Shown in pieces: positions 45,508 to 56,884 of a stretch of 64,000 nt of DNA; the stretch's first letter is position 1, and the number at the start of each line of letters is the position of its first letter. The notes under the pieces were generated by a model that saw only the letters and a list, made by a program, of their open reading frames with translations, did not search any database and was not told where the DNA came from. A program made the position numbers and the translations under genes. This DNA comes from Ensifer adhaerens (GTDB lineage: Bacteria > Pseudomonadota > Alphaproteobacteria > Rhizobiales > Rhizobiaceae): the NCBI RefSeq assembly GCF_000697965.2, contig NZ_CP015882.1, forward strand, positions 992,001-1,056,000. The letters are read 5' to 3'.

Positions 45508-46917
45508 TCACCCTTTTCCCGGGTGTCTCTGGTGCCAAGCCGTATGCCCCTGGAATGCCGCTCCGGCGCGCACAAGGGTCAGTTCCTGGAACTGACCAGC
45601 CAGCAATTGAAGGCCGATCGGCATCTCGTCCTTTGTGACACCTGCAGGGAAAGTCAGTGCCGGATGGCCGCTCATATCGAGGGGGCAGGTATAGCGCTGC
45701 AGCCTAGCGATCAGATCCGGCTGCTCACCAAGTGTCGCGATGGCAGCGAGTGTCAGGGGAGCGAACGGCTGAACCGGGGTCAAAATCAGGTCGACGGATG
45801 CAAACAAGGCTTCGACGTCACGGCGGAAAATCGCGCGTCGCAGAAGGATCTGCTGATACTCCGCCTCCGAGACGGCTTTGCCCTTTTCAATGACGCCGGC
45901 AAGGATAGGCCCGTACAAGTCTTTGTTCGCAGCAAAGTCTCGCGCGTGAACGGCTGCCGCCTCCACGGCGCAGTTCGGCACCCAATCGGCAACGGCCTGG
46001 CTCACGTCCGGGAACCTGATCTCGACCATGTGCGCGCCAAGATCGGAAAAAACGTCCGAGGCCGCGGCGAGTGCGGCCTGTGTCTGAGGCTCCACGTCCT
46101 CGCTGTTCCACCCTGGATCAAAGCCTATCCGCAGACCGCCGACCCCGCTTCGCGAAGCGGAAGCGAAATCCGGCACCGGTTGCGCTGCCGCCGTCGGGTC
46201 CTTCGGATCACTTCCCGCGATGGCGGCAAGAATGATCCCCGCATCCATGGCGTTTCGCGCAATCGTACCGATGTGGTCGAGGGAGGGAGCGAGATCGAAA
46301 ACGCCGTGCCGACTGACCCGCCCCCATGTCGGTTTGAGGCCCGTGACACCATTTGCGGCCGCCGGCCAGCGGATCGAGCCGCCGGTGTCGGACGCGATCG
46401 CACCGAAACAAAGGCCCGCTGCCGCCGCGACAGCTGAACCGCTCGAGGAAATCCCGGTCCAGTAGTCCGCGTTCCATGGATTGACAGACGGGGTTATTGC
46501 CGGATGGTAGTCCGAATACGCTCCCTCGGTCATTTGCGTCTTGCCGATAATGATCGCGCCTGCTTGCCTGAGGCGTCTGACGACAGTGGCGTCTTCGTCC
46601 GGAACAAAATTGCCATGGACGAGTGTGCCAGCCCTCGTTGGCACGCCTTCGATCCAGCACAGGTCTTTGACGGCGATCGGAACGCCGTGCAGCGGGCCGC
46701 GATGGCGTCCAGCGGCGATTTCCTCATCCGCCACCTTCGCCTGTTCCAGCGCGCTTGCGTCCATCACCTGCGCATAGGCGTGGAGGTCCGGTTCCAGTCG
46801 CGCGATGCGCCGAAGCTGCGCCTCGGTGATCGCCAGCGAGGAAATGCTCCCTCTTTTGATTCTGTCTCCGATCTCCGTGAGGCTGAGCAAAGTGAAATCA
46901 TCCGAAACTATCGTCAT
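45508..46917 (-). CDS. Amidase (amidase-signature family)
   Basis: A 469-residue amidase of normal length. The Ser-cisSer-Lys triad is visible: Lys in PIAVKDLCWIEG, cis-Ser in ISSSGSAVAAAAGL and nucleophile Ser in SDTGGSIRWPAA. It hydrolyses a C-N amide bond; substrate not predictable, and it should not be read as GatA since no gatB/gatC is nearby. Operon partner of the MFS gene; divergent from a GcvA-like LysR gene with matching operators in between. Confidence 0.92.
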   Translation of the reverse strand: MTIVSDDFTLLSLTEIGDRIKRGSISSLAITEAQLRRIARLEPDLHAYAQVMDASALEQAKVADEEIAAGRHRGPLHGVPIAVKDLCWIEGVPTRAGTLVHGNFVPDEDATVVRRLRQAGAIIIGKTQMTEGAYSDYHPAITPSVNPWNADYWTGISSSGSAVAAAAGLCFGAIASDTGGSIRWPAAANGVTGLKPTWGRVSRHGVFDLAPSLDHIGTIARNAMDAGIILAAIAGSDPKDPTAAAQPVPDFASASRSGVGGLRIGFDPGWNSEDVEPQTQAALAAASDVFSDLGAHMVEIRFPDVSQAVADWVPNCAVEAAAVHARDFAANKDLYGPILAGVIEKGKAVSEAEYQQILLRRAIFRRDVEALFASVDLILTPVQPFAPLTLAAIATLGEQPDLIARLQRYTCPLDMSGHPALTFPAGVTKDEMPIGLQLLAGQFQELTLVRAGAAFQGHTAWHQRHPGKG

Positions 46918-46950
46918 TCAATTTTTCCCGACTACGGTGAGCGACATGCA

Positions 46951-46962
46951 TTAGAAAATCTA
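46951..46962. promoter_or_regulatory. Operator copy 1 (amidase side)
   Basis: TTAGAAAATCTA (TAGA-AAA-TCTA inverted repeat), 34 bases before the amidase start; an identical 12-mer lies at 47074-47085. Confidence 0.6.
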
Positions 46963-47073
46963 TCTATCTTCAATCGCGCCTCCTGTTCCTTGTGAGGAGC
47001 GAGACAAGCACAGTTTAATGTGATAAAGCACGCCATACTCGGCCGACAAACCAGATTTAATCATCCTTATAAC

Positions 47074-47086
47074 TTAGAAAATCTAA
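47074..47086. promoter_or_regulatory. Operator copy 2 (LysR side)
   Basis: TTAGAAAATCTAA, a perfect inverted repeat with 5-base arms, ends 4 bases before the LysR ATG, so binding there would block its own translation region or promoter. Confidence 0.6.
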
Positions 47087-47089
47087 ATC

Positions 47090-48019
47090 ATGAGCCGCCA
47101 CCTTCCCCCGCTCAATGCCCTGAAGGCTTTCGAGGCCGCCGCCCGCCATCTCTCGGTCAAGATGGCGGCCCACGAGCTTTGCGTCACTCCGGGCGCTGTC
47201 AGCCAGATGTTGAAATCGCTCGAGACGCATCTTGGCGTGAAGCTGTTTGAACGAGTGACACGCGGCATCTATTTGACCGATGCGGGCCGGGACTACCTGC
47301 CAGCGGTCCGCAATGCCTTTCGCCAGATTGCCGAAGCCTCGCGACGCGTCATGGCCTCCAACGACAGCGGCATGCTGACAGTCAGCGTCACGCCATTCTT
47401 CGCATCGGCATGGCTCTTGCCGCGCATGCATTCCTTCCAGGAGATCAGCCCCGAAATCGATCTCCAAATCGTCGCAAGCAGCACCCTTGCCGATTTCTCC
47501 CGCGGCAGCGTCGATGTCGCGGTGCGTCATGGTGCCGGCCGTTATCCGGGCTTGCGCAGCGACCGCGTCGTAACCGTCGAGATGGTCGCCGTGGCAGCTC
47601 CTGATCTCGTCGATCGCCTCGGCGTCCCTCGATGCGCGGACGATCTCATCCGCTGGCCGCATGTCCATGATGCCGACCGCAAGGGATGGAGCCTTTGGTT
47701 CCAGGCAAATGGCGTGGAAGAGTTCCGTTCTCCCCGCGGTCCGTCGTTTGACGATAGCAGCCTTATTTTGAAGGCGATCCTGTCTGGCCATGGCGCAGGG
47801 TTGCTGCCCGCTGCAATGATTGCAGCGGAACTCGCCAGCGGTGAGTTGGTGAAGCTCCTGGACGCGGCTTTGATAGACGAGTTTGCCTATTACCTGGTGT
47901 GTCCCGAGCACGCCCAGGACAATCCAAAGATTGCGACCTTCCGGGATTGGATACTCAATGTGGAGAAGACGCCGTTGGCCAAAACGTCCACGGCTCAGAA
48001 CAGCCTCCGTCCTGGCTGA
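47090..48019 (+). CDS. LysR-family regulator (GcvA-like)
   Basis: A 309-residue LysR protein with the GcvA-type start SRHLPPLNALKAFEAAARHL and recognition helix region CVTPGAVSQMLKSLETHLGV. Effector domain from about residue 90. Divergent from the amidase/MFS operon, which it likely controls. The ATG follows the perfect operator by 4 bases, and no strong ribosome site is visible before it. Confidence 0.9.
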   Translation: MSRHLPPLNALKAFEAAARHLSVKMAAHELCVTPGAVSQMLKSLETHLGVKLFERVTRGIYLTDAGRDYLPAVRNAFRQIAEASRRVMASNDSGMLTVSVTPFFASAWLLPRMHSFQEISPEIDLQIVASSTLADFSRGSVDVAVRHGAGRYPGLRSDRVVTVEMVAVAAPDLVDRLGVPRCADDLIRWPHVHDADRKGWSLWFQANGVEEFRSPRGPSFDDSSLILKAILSGHGAGLLPAAMIAAELASGELVKLLDAALIDEFAYYLVCPEHAQDNPKIATFRDWILNVEKTPLAKTSTAQNSLRPG

Positions 48020-48195
48020 TGCGCTCCCGACCGTGGCACGGTCAGCGTCCGGATCGATGGCGATGCCTCGGCACCGGACGTCACCATGGCAGTTCTCTTG
48101 ATTGCCTGGCTCTATCCTGCACGGCGGCACGGCGGATAGTCTGGGAGGGCAAGCCGGGCACGAGGTGCCCGAACACCCGGCGGGTTGCCTGCCTG

Positions 48196-49401
48196 TCAGC
48201 TCCGATCGGCACTCGATCTCATCGACGCCGATAACAGCAATGCCGCCGCTGCCAGCGCTGCCGCCACCAAGCCGAGATTGCCAGCACCTGCCCACTCTAT
48301 TCCAAGCCCACCGATCGAACCGGATAGCGCAATGGCAAGGTAGAGAATGGCCTGATTGAGCGAGACCAGCACGCCGGCGGCCTCCGGTTTCAGCGAGATC
48401 AGCCGGTGTTGCTGCGGCGTCGTGATCGCAAAGGCGGCGATCCCGTAGAATGCGATGATCGCGAAGGCCGATGCCAGTGTCTCGGTGGTCAGCGGCAGGA
48501 TCAGCATGCTGACGATGAGCCAAAGCAAGGCGATTGCCACAACCTTCTGACCGCCAACCCTATCGGCAAGCATGCCGGCACCCAGGTTGCCGATCGTGCC
48601 GATCACGCCGAGCGTCGCCATCAGGCCGGCCAGATAGACGCCGTTTCCTTGCGTGGCGGTCGCAAAGATGATGCCCATATACGTGTAGGGCAGATAGACC
48701 GCGGTGAAGGCGAGGAGCGTTACTCCGAGGACCGCCAGGATTTGCGGGTTACGCAGCAGCCGCAACTGCTGCAGCAAGCCCGTCGTCGTTGCGATCCTGA
48801 TCGACTTCGGAATGAAGACGGCGACGCCGACGACGCCGAGGGCTGCCAGCCCGGTTGCAAGCCACATGGTCGATCGCCAGCCGAACACGCCGCCGAAAGC
48901 CGTGCCCAGCGGCGCGCCAAGCGCAGTGGCCGCCGTAAAGCCGCTGACGACCAGAGCGATCGCCCTGCCCCGATGTGCCCGCAGGACCATGGCGGCGGCG
49001 GTGACAGTGGCGGTCGGCACGAACAGCCCGACGCCAAGAGCCGCCACGACCTGACCGATCAGAACCTGCGCATAGCTTGGCGCAAGCGCGGTCCAGACAC
49101 TGCCGAAGAGATAGACAAGGGCTGCGACGAGGAGAACGGTTCGGCGTTCCCAGCCGCCAGTCACGCCCACGAGAACCGGACCCGCGATCGCGCACGTCAA
49201 AGCGAAAATCGTAATGACCTGCCCTGCAACGGATGGCGCGATGTCGAGCGAACTGCTGAGAAGCGGCAACAGGCCCGCCAGAACGAACTCACCTGTCCCG
49301 ACAACGAAGACGCCGAAGGCGAGCATCGACACCGAAAGCCATGGATTGGTCGCCTGCGGCTGATCGGCCTCATGCGGGGTTTCGAGCGTGGCATTGACCA
49401 T
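48196..49401 (-). CDS. MFS efflux transporter (DHA1/AraJ-like)
   Basis: A 401-residue protein with 12 spans. LAFGVFVVGTGEFVLAGLLP begins the first span; GVTGGWERRTVLLVAALVY carries the loop 2-3 motif, and GQVVAALGVGLFVPTATVTAA is typical of the arabinose-polymer/drug efflux group (AraJ, YdhP, Cmr-like). ATG 49401 was chosen; a longer frame adds 14 unlikely residues. It has no obvious partner: the next gene upstream on the same strand ends 74 bases before. Confidence 0.88.
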   Translation of the reverse strand: MVNATLETPHEADQPQATNPWLSVSMLAFGVFVVGTGEFVLAGLLPLLSSSLDIAPSVAGQVITIFALTCAIAGPVLVGVTGGWERRTVLLVAALVYLFGSVWTALAPSYAQVLIGQVVAALGVGLFVPTATVTAAAMVLRAHRGRAIALVVSGFTAATALGAPLGTAFGGVFGWRSTMWLATGLAALGVVGVAVFIPKSIRIATTTGLLQQLRLLRNPQILAVLGVTLLAFTAVYLPYTYMGIIFATATQGNGVYLAGLMATLGVIGTIGNLGAGMLADRVGGQKVVAIALLWLIVSMLILPLTTETLASAFAIIAFYGIAAFAITTPQQHRLISLKPEAAGVLVSLNQAILYLAIALSGSIGGLGIEWAGAGNLGLVAAALAAAALLLSASMRSSADRS

Positions 49402-49475
49402 GGCAAGACCTTTCCGGCACGGCCATGTTACGACCGGTGCCAAGATGCTAATGACAAAACTGGAATAGGATCGAA

Positions 49476-50348
49476 CTACGGGCGCGCCAGCGCAGTGCGG
49501 CTCATCAGGAGGTCAGGCTTGAAGCGAACCAGCCCGTTCATCGGCATGCCCTCATGCGAGCGCCTCAGGCGGCCGTCGAAGCCGTCGAGCACGGCGTGTC
49601 CGGTCATGACCACCATCTCGCCCGTGCCAAAATCAGGAAACAGCAGACAGCAGGCAGGATCGACGAGCAGGTTGCCGAGGGTGTTGAAATAGTAGTTGCC
49701 GCGATATTCCGGCCAGATCAGGCATTCGCCGTCCCACCGAACGAAACCAGGCGGACCGCCGCGATGGGAAACATCCATATCGCCGCCGGCATCGGAGGCG
49801 GCGCGGGTCGCAACGAAAAACGTATCGGCACCAGCAACGACACGTCGAGCCAAACTTGTATCGGCCGAGATCAGAAGCGGCTCTCCACTTGCGCCGACCG
49901 CCTGTTTAACGTCCCTCGGACGAATGTATTGCGGACAGTTTCCAAAGGCCTGCTGCACGTCGACGACAAAATCGCTTTGTCCCACCCGACCTACGCTACC
50001 GTTGACGCGGATGCGCCGCCGGGTCGAAAGATCGATCGCAAGGATCGCGATCGGAGTTCCCTCGACAATGCCACGAGCCACTGGATCTGCGGCGTCAGGG
50101 CGTGCTGCGACACGCACACGCATGGCATCTGGTGCGCTCAGAAAGCCGGGCCGACCGAAGACCATGGTGACCCAGATCCGCCCCTCCCGGTCAGGCACGG
50201 CAAGAACGACATAGTGCAGTTCCGCAAGGAAACCCGCAAAGCCGGGTGGCAGGCTCGCCTGTATCGCGCGCGACCCGGCCAGTTGCTCACGGACGGCAAA
50301 GAGGCTCTGGAGTTGCTGCTCTCCGGCGTGAAAGGGGTCGTTGTCCAT
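49476..50348 (-). CDS. Pyridoxamine-phosphate-oxidase-like flavin-binding protein
   Basis: A 290-residue protein of the PNPOx-like split-barrel FMN/F420 group: FLAELHYVVLAVPDREGRIW near the start, a duplicated barrel with ADTFFVATRAASDAGGDMDV, HRGGPPGFVRW and NTLGNLLVDPACCLLF. Likely a flavin reductase or oxidoreductase of unknown substrate. Its ATG overlaps the TetR stop (TGATG), so it is co-translated with that regulator. A GTG one codon earlier is also possible. Confidence 0.85.
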   Translation of the reverse strand: MDNDPFHAGEQQLQSLFAVREQLAGSRAIQASLPPGFAGFLAELHYVVLAVPDREGRIWVTMVFGRPGFLSAPDAMRVRVAARPDAADPVARGIVEGTPIAILAIDLSTRRRIRVNGSVGRVGQSDFVVDVQQAFGNCPQYIRPRDVKQAVGASGEPLLISADTSLARRVVAGADTFFVATRAASDAGGDMDVSHRGGPPGFVRWDGECLIWPEYRGNYYFNTLGNLLVDPACCLLFPDFGTGEMVVMTGHAVLDGFDGRLRRSHEGMPMNGLVRFKPDLLMSRTALARP

Positions 50349-50959
50349 CACACACCCCGTGCCGCGGCAAGGCGCTCCCTGGACGCACGGCGTGCCAGCT
50401 CGAACTGCTCAGGCTCCCCCATGAGCGCTGCCACATTGGCCGATGCCTGGTAGGACGTCAGTTCGAAGGCCAGCACGCCGACATCAATGCCGCCTTGAAG
50501 TTCGCCTGCGTTGATCGCCGCGTTTGCCAGATCGACGATACGCTGTCTCGCCTCGGCCCGGTGATGCTCGACACGGTCGCGGATCTCTCCCGGCCGGGTG
50601 CGATACTCGCTGCTGAGCGCATGCACCAGGCAGCCGCCGGGTAGTGTTCGCTGCTCAACGAATGTGTACCATCCCTCAATCAGAGCGATCAGGCGCTCGA
50701 CCGCTGTCGGGAGTGCCATCGCGGGGCCAACCACCGTTTCGGCATAAAGTGCCACGCCGTTCTCGATCGTCGCCAACTGCAAGGCTTCCCGGTCGCCAAA
50801 GAGAACCTGAACGTTGCCTCTCGCCACACCGGCATCAGCCGCGACCCGTCCGAACGTCAATCCCTCCAGCCCCTCCACCGACGCGATCTGCGTCGCGTGA
50901 TGAAGAATGTTCGCCCGGGCGCGATCGCCGCGCTCCCTCCGCTTGTCGTTCGCCTTCAT
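50348..50959 (-). CDS. TetR-family regulator
   Basis: A 203-residue TetR protein: DNA-binding domain at residues 10-60 (FGRVAADAGVARGNVQVLFG), helical ligand domain with GGCLVHALSSEYRTRPG, as in the TetR_C_6/YcdC-like group. Operon partner of the flavin-binding protein through an ATGA overlap. A perfect palindrome 39-60 bases before the ATG is its likely self-operator. Confidence 0.88.
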   Translation of the reverse strand: MKANDKRRERGDRARANILHHATQIASVEGLEGLTFGRVAADAGVARGNVQVLFGDREALQLATIENGVALYAETVVGPAMALPTAVERLIALIEGWYTFVEQRTLPGGCLVHALSSEYRTRPGEIRDRVEHHRAEARQRIVDLANAAINAGELQGGIDVGVLAFELTSYQASANVAALMGEPEQFELARRASRERLAAARGV

Positions 50960-50997
50960 GCCGTCTCCTGGTCGCCGATCCGCAATACTGACTAAAA

Positions 50998-51019
50998 ATA
51001 TACATACGTATGTATATTG
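50998..51019. promoter_or_regulatory. 22-bp perfect palindrome, TetR operator
   Basis: The left arm AATATACATAC is followed directly by its inverse GTATGTATATT. It lies just upstream of the TetR gene and directly before a broken gene on the other strand, whose own promoter region may have been lost. Confidence 0.8.
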
Positions 51020-51062
51020 TCAATTGGAATGACGGCACGAACGCAATCCCGGTCCGGACGAA

Positions 51063-51529
51063 ATGTGGGCCAAGCTTCGGGTCAACGGGTTCAAGAGCAC
51101 CATCGAAGCCGATTTCCCGAGATCAAGATCGTCGCCGAAAAGGCCGGCGGCACCAAGGATGCGGGCATGGCGGCGACCGACTGGACCAAGAGCCACCCGG
51201 ACATTCACGGCATCTTCACCGCGGCCGACACCATGGCGATAGAGTCGATCAAGTCGCTGACACAGGCTGGGGCGACCGACAAGATCAAGGTCTCGACCTC
51301 GAACCTCAACGACGCCGCGCGCGCCGCCCTTGAAAGGGGCACGCTCACCTGCGCGTCGCTTCAGCCGGCAGTGTCGATGGGACGCGATGCGATGCGCGAG
51401 GCGGCCGCCGCGATCGAAGGCGGCAAGGTGCTGGGCCGCATTGAAGCCCCCGCTTTGCTGGTGACGCGCGAAAAGGTCGCCTCCTACGATTTCAGCAAGA
51501 TCATCGCCCCTGCCGACTACCAGCCCTGA
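51063..51529 (+). pseudogene. Broken sugar-type ABC substrate-binding protein gene
   Basis: The last ~150 residues of a Peripla_BP_4-type binding protein: GFKSTIEADFP in one frame, then EIKIVAEKAGGTKDAGMAAT, DIHGIFTAADTMAIESIKSL and SFDFS-like tail YDFSKIIAPADY in another. The switch at about 51117-51119 needs one added base, so a base has been lost. The signal peptide and N-terminal lobe are missing and no permease or ATPase gene is nearby. It is a remnant of a deleted transport operon joined to the TetR locus. Confidence 0.85.
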
Positions 51530-51648
51530 TATCGCTACGGACCAACGGGGAGCCGAGCCCTGCCCGGCTCCCTCGCCCCTTGGCGGTCGCTAAAACGAGC
51601 GCAGTCCCACATCATCGATAGTGCTCGTCCACGGCCCGGCGCGGCACG

Positions 51649-53696
<2,048 letters not shown>

Positions 53697-53859
53697 GGCC
53701 GCGTCAGACATCCATGCACAACCAGTGGGGCGGGAGCATGATTGCGCTCGCCCCGGCATCTCTTCCAGGAATTAAACCAAATGTTTGTCCTCTTCCGCAA
53801 GGATGCGACCGAAGCTTGCAGAAGCTCCACCCCAGAATTGAAGCTGCGGACACGGGACA

Positions 53860-54804
53860 TTGTACAATCTGATATCGGTCGTTCTGAAGAAGCGCCTCGA
53901 TCTTTCATTCAAGACATCGCCAGACTTCCGCGCAAGGATCGTGGAAGCTCCCGGGCAATGGATGAACGAGCGCGAGGTCGGAAGGCTAAGGCAGGACCTG
54001 CGAAAAGTCGCGCAACGGTCGGTTCCCGATGGGGAGCTCGGCTACGGCATCTTCTCCGAGCGTGAAGATGCGCTCACCCGAACGATCGTCACGCTCGTCT
54101 ACCGGGTTTCCGACGGTGAGCCGGTTGCCTTCAACGCGCTGCCTGTCCTCCAGGTCTCTCTTTCCGGCAAACCGGTCGAAGTCCTCCACCTGGGGCTCGT
54201 GATGATCGACCCGGCGGTTCGCAGCCAAGGGCTTTCCTGGATCCTCTACGGCCTCACCTGTTTCCTTCTCTTTTTGCGCAACCAGCTTCGCCCGCTCTGG
54301 ATTTCGAATGTCACCCAGGTGCCGGCCGTTGCCGGCATGGTGGCCGAGACCTTCAGCGGCGTCTTTCCCGCACCCACCCGTGGCGCACGCAGATCCCTGC
54401 GCCAGCAACTGATCGCCACGGCCATCATGGAATCACATCGCCATGTCTTCGGGGTCGGCCCTGACGCCGGCTTCGATGCCGATCGTTTCGTCATCACCAA
54501 TTCCTATACCGGCGGTTCCGACAACCTGAAGAAGACGTTCGAGGCGGCCCCGAAGCACCGCAAGGCGGAGTATAACGACTTCTGCGCCGCCGAACTCGAC
54601 TACGATCGCGGTGACGACCTCCTGCAAATCGGACAGTTGGATCTCAATGCGGCTCAGCGCTACCTCATGGAAAGCGTGCCGCGCAACGCGCTTGGTCGCC
54701 TTGCCGTTGCAAGTAGTGTCATCCTCGTACAAAGGCTCGTGCTGCCCGCGTTGCATTGGGCTGACAGCCGCCGGCAGTGGGGCGTGTTGAGGCCCAGCCG
54801 ATGA
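53860..54804 (+). CDS. GNAT-like acyltransferase, first gene of the E1 operon
   Basis: A protein of up to 314 residues. LGLVMIDPAVRSQGLSWIL resembles GNAT motif A (strand 4 with R/Q-x-x-G), and WISNVTQVPAVAGMVAETF would follow as motif B, so it is probably an acyl-CoA- or acyl-ACP-dependent N-acyltransferase. No family name recognised. The start is uncertain: TTG at 53860 has no good ribosome site; GTG 53940 or ATG 53961 are alternatives. Its stop overlaps the ThiF-like start (ATGA). One short hydrophobic stretch (YGLTCFLLFLRNQ) lies inside motif A. Confidence 0.6.
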   Translation: MYNLISVVLKKRLDLSFKTSPDFRARIVEAPGQWMNEREVGRLRQDLRKVAQRSVPDGELGYGIFSEREDALTRTIVTLVYRVSDGEPVAFNALPVLQVSLSGKPVEVLHLGLVMIDPAVRSQGLSWILYGLTCFLLFLRNQLRPLWISNVTQVPAVAGMVAETFSGVFPAPTRGARRSLRQQLIATAIMESHRHVFGVGPDAGFDADRFVITNSYTGGSDNLKKTFEAAPKHRKAEYNDFCAAELDYDRGDDLLQIGQLDLNAAQRYLMESVPRNALGRLAVASSVILVQRLVLPALHWADSRRQWGVLRPSR

Positions 54805-55688
54805 GCAGCCAATTTTCCTACGAGACCTTCACCACACGCAACATCGGCTTCGTCACCGAAGCGGAACAACGGCGCCTGAGCCAGGCGACCGTTTTCGTCT
54901 GTGGAACCGGCGGCATGGGTGGCGCCTGTATCCAGTCGCTCGCGCGCGCCGGGATTGGTCGCCTGGTTCTTGCCGATATCGATGATTTCGAGCTTTCGAA
55001 CCTCAACCGGCAGGTCTTCTGCTTCGCCGACACGATCGGCATGCCGAAGGCGCAGGCAACCCGCGAGCTTTGCCTCAAGATCAATCCCGGCCTGGACGTG
55101 ACCGTCTACGGGCCCGAATGGACCGACCATGCCGATGCGATCATTGCCGCAGCCGATGTCGTCATCAACGGAACCGACGATCTCGGCGCCAGCCTGCTGC
55201 TCTATCGCACGTCGCGAGATCACGGCCAGACGGTGATCGACGCCTACGCCTCGCCGCTGCCCTCCGTCTATGTGACACGCCCGCAGGATTCGATGCCCGA
55301 GGAGCGGCTCGGTTATCCGACTGTCGGCACGGCCTGGAACGCGTTGACGCCGGACCAGCGGGCCGAGGCGTTCCTGCGCGAGGCGGAATATGTGATGGTG
55401 CATTCGTCGTCCCGTCACCATGTCGACCTGTCGCTCGCCGGTGAAGTGATCGCCGGCACCCGCAGCCGCATGTCTTTCGCGCCGATGGTGATCTCAACGG
55501 GCACATTGATGGCCTATGAGGCGATCCATGCAATCCTCGGCCGCCCACAGTCCGCCGATTGCCGCGGCTGGTTCTTCAACCCGCATGCCGGACGCGTCGA
55601 GCGACCCCGCAATGCGCTCGTTGCGGCACTGCTGCGACCGCTGGTAAGGCGCTACCTGACCCGACTTGCAGCTCCGGCGACGCCATGA
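54801..55688 (+). CDS. ThiF/MoeB/E1-like adenylyltransferase
   Basis: A 295-residue E1-like protein. The arginine finger is in TRNIGFVTEAEQRRL; the nucleotide loop is VFVCGTGGMGGACIQ, followed by ADIDDFELSNLNRQ and the Asp region INGTDDLGASLLL. It lacks the CxxC zinc pairs of MoeB/ThiF. It should adenylate a carboxyl group, perhaps a protein or peptide C-terminus, and could hand it to a Cys (candidates lie in FCFADT and DCRGWFF). No ubiquitin-like partner is visible nearby. Overlaps both neighbours by ATGA. Confidence 0.88.
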   Translation: MSSQFSYETFTTRNIGFVTEAEQRRLSQATVFVCGTGGMGGACIQSLARAGIGRLVLADIDDFELSNLNRQVFCFADTIGMPKAQATRELCLKINPGLDVTVYGPEWTDHADAIIAAADVVINGTDDLGASLLLYRTSRDHGQTVIDAYASPLPSVYVTRPQDSMPEERLGYPTVGTAWNALTPDQRAEAFLREAEYVMVHSSSRHHVDLSLAGEVIAGTRSRMSFAPMVISTGTLMAYEAIHAILGRPQSADCRGWFFNPHAGRVERPRNALVAALLRPLVRRYLTRLAAPATP

Positions 55689-56884
55689 ACACCTCGCTTA
55701 TTGCCGATAGTTTCGTTTCGCTGGCGGCACTGGGTGGTCTGCTCGTGCTCATCGGGGTGATCCGCAGTTTCGACGCCAAGAGCCCGTTGAACCGTCGGTT
55801 CCTCTTCGGTCTGCAGGTGCTGGCGGCCTTGATGGCGAGCCGGGTGCTCGCCTGGTGGACGGACCTTTTCATCTTCAAGGCCGCGACGATCATAACCGCG
55901 GGGCTCGTCCCGCTCTCGACCGTTCTGCTTGCCGAGGGCCTGTTGCGGCGACACGCGCCGAGAAACACGAAGTGGATCGCGGCCGGCGGCGCGGCCACCT
56001 TCTTCGTCCTCGCATTCCTGCCGGTATCGCTCGCCGAACCCTGGCGGGTCGCACTGCTGTTCCTCTACCAACTGGTCACCTTCGCCCTTGCCGGTCACAT
56101 GACAGTGACGCGCGATCGGACGAGCCTGTCGAAGGCGGAAAACCAGGCCGTCGACCGCATTGCTCTCTCGCTGCTTTTGATCCTTCCGCTGCTCGTGACG
56201 GACTTTCGCTCCGTCTACATCGACCAGCCAGTGCGGCTCGGCGGGGTCGCCATCCTGTTCCTGTGCTGGCTGCTGATCAGCCTTGGCCAGCGCGCCGTCG
56301 GGCACCGTGACACGGTGGTCTCCTTCGTCATCCTGCTTTCCGTTGCGCTCCTTGCAGCCCTCGTCATCGGCGTCGAAAACAGCCTCGAACCAGCCGCGCT
56401 GGTGCGAGCGGCAAGCGTCATCCTCAGTGCCGCCCTGCTCGGCGTGATCTGGAAGGACAGCATCAGCCTGCGCATGGAGCAACGGCGGCAAAGCCTGATC
56501 CGGCATCTGGCGGAGGACAGCATCGACGACACGCTGGGCTTTCTCGAGGAGCTGCAGAACCATCCATTGGTCGACGGCGCACTTCTGCTTGGCGAGGACG
56601 AACTCTCCGACCTCGACTTGCCCACGGTCAAGGCGCTGTTTGCGACCCGCCCACTGCTGCGCATTGCCGAGACGGGAGGCCTTCCTCAAGAGGATGCGGA
56701 GCAGATGTCCTGGCTGCTTGAAAAATACGAGGCAACCCACGTCATGCTTGTGTCCAACCGGCCGTTCCGACTGATTGCGCTCAACATGCCTTCCGTCTCC
56801 GCCACGCCGGGTGCAGAAACCGAATTGAAGGTCGTCCAGCGCATGGCCATGCTGATCTCCGAAAGAGACCCGCTTCATGATTGA
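55685..56884 (+). CDS. Polytopic membrane protein of the E1 operon
   Basis: A 399-residue protein. About eight hydrophobic spans occupy residues 5-260 (LAALGGLLVLIGVI, FFVLAFLPVSLAEP, ALLFLYQLVTFALAGH, LLLILPLLVTDF, GVAILFLCWLLISLGQ, VVSFVILLSVALLAALVIG among them). The rest (about 265-399) is soluble and acidic, with LAEDSIDDTLGFLEEL, and is not recognised. Starts inside the ThiF-like stop (ATGA) and its end overlaps the next start by 8 bases. It may sense, transport or house the operon's enzyme complex. Confidence 0.75.
   Translation: MNTSLIADSFVSLAALGGLLVLIGVIRSFDAKSPLNRRFLFGLQVLAALMASRVLAWWTDLFIFKAATIITAGLVPLSTVLLAEGLLRRHAPRNTKWIAAGGAATFFVLAFLPVSLAEPWRVALLFLYQLVTFALAGHMTVTRDRTSLSKAENQAVDRIALSLLLILPLLVTDFRSVYIDQPVRLGGVAILFLCWLLISLGQRAVGHRDTVVSFVILLSVALLAALVIGVENSLEPAALVRAASVILSAALLGVIWKDSISLRMEQRRQSLIRHLAEDSIDDTLGFLEELQNHPLVDGALLLGEDELSDLDLPTVKALFATRPLLRIAETGGLPQEDAEQMSWLLEKYEATHVMLVSNRPFRLIALNMPSVSATPGAETELKVVQRMAMLISERDPLHD

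Noticed and set aside
44353..46437. A 694-codon open frame on the plus strand over the MFS and amidase genes
   Set aside because: Composition (Arg, Asp, Gln, Gly-rich) and lack of any domain show it is a mirror of the real minus-strand genes.
45508..46917. GatA subunit of glutamyl-tRNA amidotransferase
   Set aside because: No gatB/gatC nearby and it is paired with an MFS gene and a LysR regulator, as for catabolic amidases.
51548..51574. GC-rich hairpin after the broken binding-protein gene as a terminator
   Set aside because: A stem GGGAGCCG/CGGCTCCC exists, but no T-run follows and the gene is a remnant, so it was not listed.
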